Positions 35,295-42,627 of a DNA stretch of 64,000 nucleotides are shown here, piece after piece. The notes under the pieces were generated by a model. The model made no database searches. It was not told the DNA's origin and saw only the letters and a list, made by a program, of their open reading frames with translations. How positions within the stretch are numbered: position 1 is the stretch's first letter; each line of letters starts with the position of its first letter. The stretch comes from Pedobacter planticolens (GTDB taxonomy: Bacteria; Bacteroidota; Bacteroidia; Sphingobacteriales; Sphingobacteriaceae), in the NCBI RefSeq assembly GCF_014172375.1, contig NZ_WNXD01000001.1:1674001-1738000 (forward strand). Direction: 5' to 3'. The translations under genes were made by a program, and so were the position numbers.

Positions 35295-36536
35295 ATGCCC
35301 CTAAAGCAAATCATCCCTCTTTTTCTCTTCATATTATGCTACACCCAAGTTTTTTCTCAAGCTAAGGTAGATAGCACCGATATGGTTACCCTCCGTATCG
35401 ACCCTCAAAGTGCAAGAGGTGCCGCAGTTTCACAAGTTTTTGATGAAGTAAAATTTATCCCTTTAGAAACCACCAAAGAAAGCCTGTTTGGAAACATTGC
35501 ACAACTTAAAATAGCTGGTAATAAGTATATTATTTATGATTACGACACCAGATCTATCCTACTCTTTAGTGATGAAGGAAAGTACATTAGCAAAATTGAT
35601 GCTACCAAACTTCAAACTGATAAAGAGGATAAAGAAAAAGCACAGTCTTACGGTTTCAGAACCGTAAATGAAGAAGGTAAAGACTATATCATAATCTTCA
35701 CCGGCAACAATGTTCAATATTTCACCATGGATGGTAAGTTTATTAAAAAAGTAAAAAACTATAGCTATTCAGACGAGATTGCGATGTCCAATGGTAATAT
35801 CCTTGCAAAGTTAGGCATGTATATTAAAAAGGGCAAAGACAGTACTTTTTACAAGTTAAACATCATTAATAAAATTAAAAAAGACACCGTTGGTTATTTT
35901 AAATTTGACACTAAACTATACGAAACGGATGATTGGTATGGTGATGGTGGAATTAGTCAGTATGCTCCCAATGAGGCATTTTGGAGCACTTTTTACGATT
36001 ACAACTTATTTAAAATAACACCAGAAAAGGTTTCATTAGCCTATAAATTCATTCTTCCCGCCATTAATACTTTACCTAAAGATTTTCTAACCAATCCTAT
36101 CTATGTAAAGAAAAGGTTCGATTATTTCGAAAAAAATAAAAAGATCATACATGGTCTAGGGAAAAGCTATTTATTAGGGGATAATCTCTACTTAAGGTTT
36201 TCGAACATTTTCTGGGATAAGGACCAAAAGAAAAATCTAATCTATAATATCAAAACAAGCGAATTACTTTCATTTCAAGATTTAGAACCTGATAGTCTTT
36301 CTTCTTTTTTACCAATTACGGATTCTGGCTTTGGCTATGATTTTGAAAATCGTGGATTTTTGGCATTTGAAGATGGAAAGTTTTATACCAGCTATTCTTC
36401 ATTAGCTATGTTTGCCTTTAAAGAACGAAGTGCAGATAAGGCAGTAAAATATCCTCCACTTTTAGAAAATTACTTTAAAACTGGCAACAGAAAAAGTAAC
36501 CCAGTATTAGTAGTCTTCAAACCAAAAACCAAGTAA
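35295..36536 (+). CDS. Secreted six-bladed beta-propeller protein
   Basis: A 413-aa exported protein with a signal peptide (residues about 1-22, ending VFS before Gln). The start of the mature part, QVFDEVKFIPLETTKESLFGNI, and the repeated IIYDYDTRSILLFSDEGKYISKI pattern are typical of the Bacteroidota six-bladed propeller (DUF4934-like) proteins. These usually accompany outer-membrane barrels. Here the barrel gene starts 3 bp after its stop, so the products very likely work together at the outer membrane. Confidence 0.85.
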   Translation: MPLKQIIPLFLFILCYTQVFSQAKVDSTDMVTLRIDPQSARGAAVSQVFDEVKFIPLETTKESLFGNIAQLKIAGNKYIIYDYDTRSILLFSDEGKYISKIDATKLQTDKEDKEKAQSYGFRTVNEEGKDYIIIFTGNNVQYFTMDGKFIKKVKNYSYSDEIAMSNGNILAKLGMYIKKGKDSTFYKLNIINKIKKDTVGYFKFDTKLYETDDWYGDGGISQYAPNEAFWSTFYDYNLFKITPEKVSLAYKFILPAINTLPKDFLTNPIYVKKRFDYFEKNKKIIHGLGKSYLLGDNLYLRFSNIFWDKDQKKNLIYNIKTSELLSFQDLEPDSLSSFLPITDSGFGYDFENRGFLAFEDGKFYTSYSSLAMFAFKERSADKAVKYPPLLENYFKTGNRKSNPVLVVFKPKTK

Positions 36537-36539
36537 TCT

Positions 36540-39365
36540 ATGCGCTTTCTCCTCGTTTTAGCTATAGGTATATTATGCCTATTTACTTCTTCATCTTACG
36601 CACAACAACCTGCTGCTGCACCTACAACAGGAACTATCAAAGGCATAGTTCGCGATACAGTTCACAATTATGTTTTAAAGTCTGCCACTGTTTCTCTTTA
36701 CCGTGCCGATAGTTCTGTTTTAAACTATCAACTAAGTAATAATTATGGTGAATTTAAATTTACAAATGTGCCAATTGGACAAATACTACGAATTGATATT
36801 AGTAATGTAGGATATCAAACATTCCGTCAAAAAATAACAATTCCGAAAGGCCAAAGTATGCTCGATTTAAAAACTTTGGTAATAAACCCTCGAACTGATA
36901 CTTTGAAAGAAGTAGTAATCAACATACCCCCCATTACTTACAACAACGACACTTTAGAAATAAACGCAGCTGCATTTAAGTTAGACTCCAATGCAACGGT
37001 AGAAGATTTGCTTAAAAAAGTACCAAACATTACCGTTTGGGGCGATGGTATTATTACAGTTAATGGTAAAGAAGTTAAAAGTTTATTGGTAAATGGCAAA
37101 CAATTTTTTGATGGAGATAATAAAGTAACGCTACAAAATATACCAAAAAATGCATTAGAGAAAATTCAGATATTTAATAACGCCGATCGTAATAATCCTT
37201 TAGATAGTAACCTAGTAGCTAACTTAAAATTAAAGAAAGGAAAAGACAGGTCTTACTTTGGCAAGATTGGCTTTGGATACGGAACCAATAACCATTACCA
37301 AATTGATGGCAACATTAATTTAACCACACCAAAATTACAACTCTCGGTTATTGGTGCTACAAACGATGTAAATAAAACACCAAATGATATTAATACTTTG
37401 GTTAGAAACAGCACCTTCAAAGGTGTAGGTACAAGTATAGAATATCAACCAGATTTTAGGCAAACAGGTATTAATAAAGGAACAGTAGCAGGTGCCAAAA
37501 TGAACTATAATTTTACACCCGACAGCAAGGAATGGAATAACAAAAGTTCATTAAGTGCAGATTATTATTTTAAGAATATAGAATCAAATAACACTGGTAA
37601 AAATCAGAGCATAACCACATTATCAACTAATAACAAGCTATTTTCTTTTTCAGAAAATGCATCTGTTAACAATAGCGAAAGTCACCGTTTAAATTCACAG
37701 TTCAATTACTATAAAAAAAATCATCAACTTGATATTAGCGAAACTTTTAATACAGATAACAGTAGCAGCATACAAACCAACATTAGAAATGCTTCTGATA
37801 ACAATAACCAAATTACCAGTACAAATAACGGAAGCAGTACAAATAACTCAGATAATCAGAATTTTAATTTAAGGGCAAATTATAGTTATAACAATTATAA
37901 CAACTGGAAACAGAGATTTAAAGGCATAGATGTGGGTTATAATCTATCTATGAACAATAGAAATACCGATAGAAATGAAATTACCGCTTTTAGAGATTTG
38001 TTAACCCCAACATTAAATAGAGATTTTAATAGAAACTATCAAACCAATGTTAAAAGCTTTAATCAAAACATCAATCTAACTCTACGCGACTTAAAGTCGT
38101 TGTTTTTTGGAAATAAAAACTTATCAAATTTTAATGCAGAATTATCAGCAAAGCTAGATTTGGACAATAATAAAAACAACAATCAAGTTCAAGATTTAAA
38201 TGGAAGCACTTACCAAGCAAATAATTATCTCTCAAACAACTTACAAACCAATCAAACAGTATTTACACCTGGGGTTTCCATATCCAAAAACTTTAGCAAG
38301 AATTTAAGCAATCGGTATAATAAAAGCTTAAGGATAAAATTAACCGCCGCACAACAATTGAGTTATCAAGACAATAAATCAATAAAGGGTTTTCAAAACA
38401 TCAATAGAAATTATAACAATTTCGTACCAAATGCTAGCATTTCCTATTCTAATTACCAATACGGAACTCATCAAACAAGCATTTCACTAAACTACAATAC
38501 ACAAATTACTATCCCTACCGTTAATCAATTAGCACCCCTAACAGACAGTACCAATTTATATAATTTGCAAAGAGGAAACATCAACCTTGTTGAAGCAAAA
38601 ACCAAGTCTTTAAATTTAAACTTGTATCGTTATGATATGCGGAATAAAAATACGCTCAATTTTAATGCAAACGCTTCAATTGGTTTAATTGAAGATGCAA
38701 TTATTGATAGTTCATTCATCGATGCCAGAAATAGAAGAAATAATTATTTGGCAAACGCTAATGGCAGCAAGTACGCTCGCCTTTATGGAGATATACGCAA
38801 ATCGTTAAAGTTTAAATCAGCCGAATTGAAATTTGGATATACCACTAACTTTAACATTAATCGTACACCAAACTATTTAAATGGAGTTTTTAACTTCTCT
38901 ACCAATACCTCAACTGAAAATAAAATCTCTACTAACTTTACTTTTAAGGATAAATTCGCTTTAGAAGGGACACAAAGTATTGCAACAAGTTCGTCAAAGC
39001 AGCAAACATTAAATACTACTTACAAAAACACAACACTTACCTCTGGTTTAAGTGCCAACTATAATTTTACCAAGAAATTTTCTTTAAACAGTAATATAAG
39101 CTTCAATAACAATAATCCATCAGTTGGTGAAACCATAAACTTTACAATTTGGAATGCAGAAGCAAATTATCGTTTTACAAAAGGTAATAATGCAGAAATT
39201 AAGTTGTCAGCTTTAGATTTATTGAAACAAAATAGAGCAATATTTAACTACGCAGGAACTAATACATTTACTACATCTACCAGAAACGTATTGCAACAAT
39301 ATTTTATGGTAACACTTTCTTACTACCCACGCAAGTTTGGCAAAGCTACGCCTGTAAAAAAGTAG
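36540..39365 (+). CDS. TonB-receptor-like outer-membrane beta-barrel protein
   Basis: A 941-aa outer-membrane protein. Signal peptide at residues 1-22; carboxypeptidase-regulatory-like domain about 30-125; plug-like region about 130-235 (NNDTLEINAAAFKLDSN, DLLKKVPNITVWGDG, LLVNGKQFFDGDN); then a long barrel unusually rich in Asn, Ser and Thr. The plug resembles that of 126-2789 in layout. It forms a two-gene operon with the propeller protein 3 bp upstream. No SusD and no GLPGLI gene are adjacent. Substrate and direction of transport are unknown. Confidence 0.87.
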   Translation: MRFLLVLAIGILCLFTSSSYAQQPAAAPTTGTIKGIVRDTVHNYVLKSATVSLYRADSSVLNYQLSNNYGEFKFTNVPIGQILRIDISNVGYQTFRQKITIPKGQSMLDLKTLVINPRTDTLKEVVINIPPITYNNDTLEINAAAFKLDSNATVEDLLKKVPNITVWGDGIITVNGKEVKSLLVNGKQFFDGDNKVTLQNIPKNALEKIQIFNNADRNNPLDSNLVANLKLKKGKDRSYFGKIGFGYGTNNHYQIDGNINLTTPKLQLSVIGATNDVNKTPNDINTLVRNSTFKGVGTSIEYQPDFRQTGINKGTVAGAKMNYNFTPDSKEWNNKSSLSADYYFKNIESNNTGKNQSITTLSTNNKLFSFSENASVNNSESHRLNSQFNYYKKNHQLDISETFNTDNSSSIQTNIRNASDNNNQITSTNNGSSTNNSDNQNFNLRANYSYNNYNNWKQRFKGIDVGYNLSMNNRNTDRNEITAFRDLLTPTLNRDFNRNYQTNVKSFNQNINLTLRDLKSLFFGNKNLSNFNAELSAKLDLDNNKNNNQVQDLNGSTYQANNYLSNNLQTNQTVFTPGVSISKNFSKNLSNRYNKSLRIKLTAAQQLSYQDNKSIKGFQNINRNYNNFVPNASISYSNYQYGTHQTSISLNYNTQITIPTVNQLAPLTDSTNLYNLQRGNINLVEAKTKSLNLNLYRYDMRNKNTLNFNANASIGLIEDAIIDSSFIDARNRRNNYLANANGSKYARLYGDIRKSLKFKSAELKFGYTTNFNINRTPNYLNGVFNFSTNTSTENKISTNFTFKDKFALEGTQSIATSSSKQQTLNTTYKNTTLTSGLSANYNFTKKFSLNSNISFNNNNPSVGETINFTIWNAEANYRFTKGNNAEIKLSALDLLKQNRAIFNYAGTNTFTTSTRNVLQQYFMVTLSYYPRKFGKATPVKK

Positions 39366-39402
39366 CCTTGTAACTGTTTTAGCTCACCGCCACTAAGGCT
39401 CT

Positions 39403-39450
39403 CGTCATTGCGAGTCCCAATTTTTCATTGGGCGAAGCAATCTTTCTCGC
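39403..39450. repeat. CGTCATTGCGAG-family repeat, left half
   Basis: CGTCATTGCGAG (39403-39414) is followed by the side hairpin CCCAAT-TTTTC-ATTGGG and GCGAAGCAATCTTTC. Compared with the copy at 29587, the hairpin has an A-T pair in place of G-C at the same position and keeps the TTTTC loop. Confidence 0.75.
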
Positions 39451-39752
39451 CTAGATTATTACCTATCGGCTAGTGTCTCACCAACCGAAACTTTCTAACA
39501 CATAATTATTAGAAAATCAGGTACAGTAACACCTATTAAAGGTAGCCCTGCTTTCCATTACAATCTTTTTGTATGAGCACTTCGCCGTCATTTCGAGCCC
39601 AGCCGAGAAACCTTTAGACAGTGCAATTCAACAACAGGTATTCGCAACACAAAAAGTATTTCCACTCCAATCAGGTTTAATAAACTCAAAACAGTACTAT
39701 AAATAACACCTGAAAGCAGAAACCCATCATCCGCTAAAAGAGTTATGCCACC

Positions 39753-39975
39753 TGCAAAAAGAATTATACCACTGTAAAAAGGAATTACACCACTGTAAAA
39801 AGGAATTACACCACTGTAAAAAAGAATTATACAGCTGTAAAAAAGAATTATCCCACTGTAAAAAAGAATTATACAACTGTAAAAAGGAATAATACAACTG
39901 TAAAAAGGAATAATACAACTGTAAAAAAGAATTATACAGCTGTAAAAAGGAATAACACCACTGTAAATTAAACAC
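39753..39975. repeat. 21-bp tandem repeat array (minisatellite), about ten units
   Basis: Ten consecutive units begin TGTAAAAA(G/A)GAAT and end CAC, CAAC or CAGC. Nine are exactly 21 bp and the first is 20 bp. A partial unit follows at 39962 and a degraded one precedes at 39733-39752. Variation is confined to a few positions. No unique spacers separate the units, so this is not a CRISPR array. Confidence 0.93.
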
Positions 39976-39996
39976 TATTAATTTCCATCATAAACT

Positions 39997-40053
39997 CCCC
40001 TCTCCTTGGGAGAGGGGTTGGAGCCTGCTCCGATTTTACATCGGAGGGTGAGG
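39997..40053. repeat. Two-hairpin intergenic repeat (CCCCTCTCC type)
   Basis: CCCCTCTCC-TTG-GGAGAGGGG (39997-40017) is followed by CTCCGAT-TTTAC-ATCGGAG (40028-40046). The second hairpin resembles the CCGAT/ATCGG side hairpin of the CGTCATTGCGAG family. It lies downstream of the ferritin-like operon (minus) and may also end its transcription. Confidence 0.7.
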
Positions 40054-40112
40054 AATAAAAAAAGGGAAGAAAGCAACTCGCCTCCCTCCCTCTTACCTAA
40101 ACAAAATATAAC

Positions 40113-40982
40113 CTATGAAAGTTTTTTACCAGGTTGCAAGAATAAGTTTGCAATGGTAATAACCGAAGCTCTATCTAGTGGTTCATCAAAACACTCAACA
40201 GCGGCTGCTTTAGTTACACCAGTATTACCATTAATGCCTACAATATTTACTCCTGCTTGTACAGTTGTGTCTTCGCCAGCATAAACTGCATCTACTTGTG
40301 GTACGCCAGAATCATTAGCCTGACCAGCCGAACCAAGGCTTACCCATGGTTTATAAACAGTAGTACCACCCGAAAGTGTTGTACGCATTGCTCTAATATG
40401 CGCCGCATGTCTAGCCTCTACCGAATGTATTTGCAATGCTGTTGTTAGTACTGGATTACCCACTAACACACCCGCCTGACCTTTATAGGCTCTTACACCT
40501 GTATCTTCAAAACCTTGCGCAACTGCTAAAAAAGTACCATAATCGGTAAATACAGTTGGGAAAGTTCCACCCGCAGTATAATCAGTATCTGAGTAAGGTA
40601 TTGCAGGTCTTGCTGCTGCACCTAATGCACCTTTTAACAAATTAACGTGAGCTAACTCATGGTCGCGAATAAGTGTAATTGCTGCCAATGGAGCACCTGC
40701 TGGTATTGGAGTTGCTGGCGTACCAGCTAATGCGTGGTTATAAAAATTGTATTCTAAATACTCTAAAGCTAGAGCGAAATTTAATACATCTGTAACTGCC
40801 TGTGGCGTAGATTGTCCATATGCTTTTTGAAATACAGAGCCTAAAGCCAGTGGCATTGCTGCCAAAGCTACTTTTTTACCCATGTTAAAAAAGTCTTTCA
40901 TAGCGGCTCTACGCGGGTTTAACCTTTCATAGATCTCACCGTCAACTTTTTCTATTTCTTCTAATATATTTACGATATTCAT
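40113..40982 (-). CDS. Ferritin-like domain protein, exported
   Basis: A 289-aa protein. RR at residues 24-25 precedes a hydrophobic stretch (VALAAMPLALG) ending near AYG before Gln, compatible with a Tat-type signal. The ferritin-like four-helix region carries ALALEYLEYNFYNHAL, LIRDHELAHVNLLKGALG and IHSVEARHAAHIRAMR, supplying the Glu and His residues of a diiron site. It is 17 bp downstream of a second ferritin-like gene, forming an operon. Such pairs are common in Bacteroidota; their role (iron handling or stress) is unproven. Confidence 0.88.
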   Translation of the reverse strand: MNIVNILEEIEKVDGEIYERLNPRRAAMKDFFNMGKKVALAAMPLALGSVFQKAYGQSTPQAVTDVLNFALALEYLEYNFYNHALAGTPATPIPAGAPLAAITLIRDHELAHVNLLKGALGAAARPAIPYSDTDYTAGGTFPTVFTDYGTFLAVAQGFEDTGVRAYKGQAGVLVGNPVLTTALQIHSVEARHAAHIRAMRTTLSGGTTVYKPWVSLGSAGQANDSGVPQVDAVYAGEDTTVQAGVNIVGINGNTGVTKAAAVECFDEPLDRASVITIANLFLQPGKKLS

Positions 40983-40999
40983 GATTTCTAGTTTTAAGA

Positions 41000-41701
41000 T
41001 TAAAGATTAATTACGTTAATTTTCGTTTTAATGTATTTACCCGCAGCAGCAAGTACAACATCTGGCGCTAAAGCCATATCCAATCCGGTTGATGAACTAA
41101 CCTGAGGAGCAGTAGCGAATGTTCCATTTGAAATTAAATCGCGAATATATGCAGCATGACGTGCTTCTACCGAAACGATTTTGCCTGCGGCTAAAAGATA
41201 AGTTGTACTTTTTAAACGTACACCTGCACCATTGTAAGCACCAACTCCTAAATCTTCAAAAGCCATTGCTGCTGCTAAAACACTAGTACGATCTGTAAAA
41301 TTAATACTCGAAAAATCTACCGATAAGCTACCAATAGCAGCTGTACCTAATGCATTTTTAAAAAATTCTCTGTGCGCAACTTCATGGTATTGGATATCTT
41401 GAAAGTAAGCTTTTTCTGCCGCACTAAAACCTGAGGGCGGCGCAGAAGCTACTTGTACATAAAATGCTGCTTCTAATTGCTCTAAAGCATAAGCATAATT
41501 TAATACACCAAAATCGTCTTTAAAATCTAGTGTTACACCTGTCATTGAGTTATTAACCCTGTCTTTTCTGCAGCCTGCAGCTGTTAAAGCTACAACTGCT
41601 GCGCCTGCTCCTGCATATTGCAAAAAAGAACGGCGCTGTAATTTAGCATCCAAAATGCCGCTTTCACTTAGCACTACATCTTGTTCGTTTAAATTTTCCA
41701 T
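41000..41701 (-). CDS. Ferritin-like domain protein with Tat-type signal, possible lipoprotein
   Basis: A 233-aa protein. QRRSFLQYAG (RR at 23-24) and the following hydrophobic segment form a good twin-arginine signal. LTAAGC places Cys44 as a possible lipid attachment site, although the lipobox is imperfect. The ferritin-like helices carry YALEQLEAAFYVQ, IQYHEVAHREFFKNALG and SVEARHAAYIRDL, matching the paralogue downstream. It is the first gene of the ferritin-like operon and is divergent from the LytTR regulator, which might control it. Confidence 0.88.
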   Translation of the reverse strand: MENLNEQDVVLSESGILDAKLQRRSFLQYAGAGAAVVALTAAGCRKDRVNNSMTGVTLDFKDDFGVLNYAYALEQLEAAFYVQVASAPPSGFSAAEKAYFQDIQYHEVAHREFFKNALGTAAIGSLSVDFSSINFTDRTSVLAAAMAFEDLGVGAYNGAGVRLKSTTYLLAAGKIVSVEARHAAYIRDLISNGTFATAPQVSSSTGLDMALAPDVVLAAAGKYIKTKINVINL

Positions 41702-41847
41702 AAGAATGATTTTTAATTTAAGGTTCGGTTAAAAGGTTTTCTATCCGTTACTTACGAAACTTAAACACCTTTGGATTTTGAGAGGAAAGAAATATTTTCT
41801 ATTGCCTCTATTTTTTGATAAATTGAGCCCTATTAAATAGAAATGCC

Positions 41848-42627
41848 GTGTTAAATGCAATTATAGTAGATGATGAAGAATTTGCCCGTTCGTCGCTTTA
41901 TTTTCTTTTACAAGAAAACTGCGAGAACGTAAACATTGTGGGTATTGCAAAATCTGTAAACGAAGCTCGTAATTTACTAGCTCAGCATACGGTAGAACTT
42001 ATTTTTTTAGATATTGCCATGCCTGGCGAAAATGGTTTCGGGTTAATTCCTCAAGCGCAAAACGCAAACGCTACCGTAATATTTACAACTGCATACGATC
42101 AATATGCCTTAAAAGCAATCAAAGCAAATGCACTAGATTATTTGCTTAAACCTATAGATATAGATGAATTAAAAGAAGCAGTAAGCAAAGCTGATAAATA
42201 CATTAAGTTAAATAAAGGCGAAAACAATAGAAACGAAAGCCTCAAAAACTTAGCGAATGATTTAAGCGATAAAACATCTATCAAAAAAATAACCTTACCC
42301 AGCGGACAAGGTTACAGATTAGTAGATATTGATGATATTATTCATATTGCAGCCGACAGTAATTATTCTGTATTTCATTTATTAAACCTCGAAAAAATTG
42401 CAGTTTCTAAAATACTAAAAGACTACGAAGAGATTTTACCAGATAGTACATTTGTCCGCATTCATAAATCTAGCATTGTAAATCTTAAATACATTAAAGA
42501 GTACAACTCTAAAAATGGTTTACAGGTAGTTTTAGCTAACGGCGAATTGATAAATGTTTCGCGGAGAAGAGCTAGTGATTTTTTTGAGAAGATTAAAGCA
42601 TATACCAATTTTCAAAGTGAGAAGTAA
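41848..42627 (+). CDS. LytTR-family response regulator
   Basis: A 259-aa regulator with a receiver domain (about 1-120): acidic pocket VDDEE, phosphoacceptor Asp55 in LIFLDIAMPG, and the conserved Lys in LLKPIDIDEL. The C-terminal LytTR DNA-binding domain is at about 155-255 (FVRIHKSSIVNLKYIKEY). The start is GTG. It overlaps the kinase gene downstream and is divergent from the ferritin-like operon, 146 bp away. Target sites were not recognised. Confidence 0.93.
   Translation: MLNAIIVDDEEFARSSLYFLLQENCENVNIVGIAKSVNEARNLLAQHTVELIFLDIAMPGENGFGLIPQAQNANATVIFTTAYDQYALKAIKANALDYLLKPIDIDELKEAVSKADKYIKLNKGENNRNESLKNLANDLSDKTSIKKITLPSGQGYRLVDIDDIIHIAADSNYSVFHLLNLEKIAVSKILKDYEEILPDSTFVRIHKSSIVNLKYIKEYNSKNGLQVVLANGELINVSRRRASDFFEKIKAYTNFQSEK

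Larger units (their letters stand above)
39366..40112. other. Gene-free region rich in repeats
   Basis: This 747-bp stretch holds a left-half CGTCATTGCGAG element (39403-39450), a GCCGTCATTTCGAGCCC motif near 39587, the 21-bp tandem array (39753-39975) and a two-hairpin element (39997-40053). An 82-codon frame over the array (39727-39975, minus) arises because 21 is a multiple of three. I see no credible gene. Confidence 0.65.

Noticed and set aside
39753..39961. CRISPR array
   Set aside because: The units are directly contiguous with no unique spacers and no cas genes are present.
39727..39975. 82-codon minus-strand frame encoding heptads of FLQxYNS
   Set aside because: It is the translation of the 21-bp tandem array; the period keeps several frames open, and there is no signal, promoter or conserved start.
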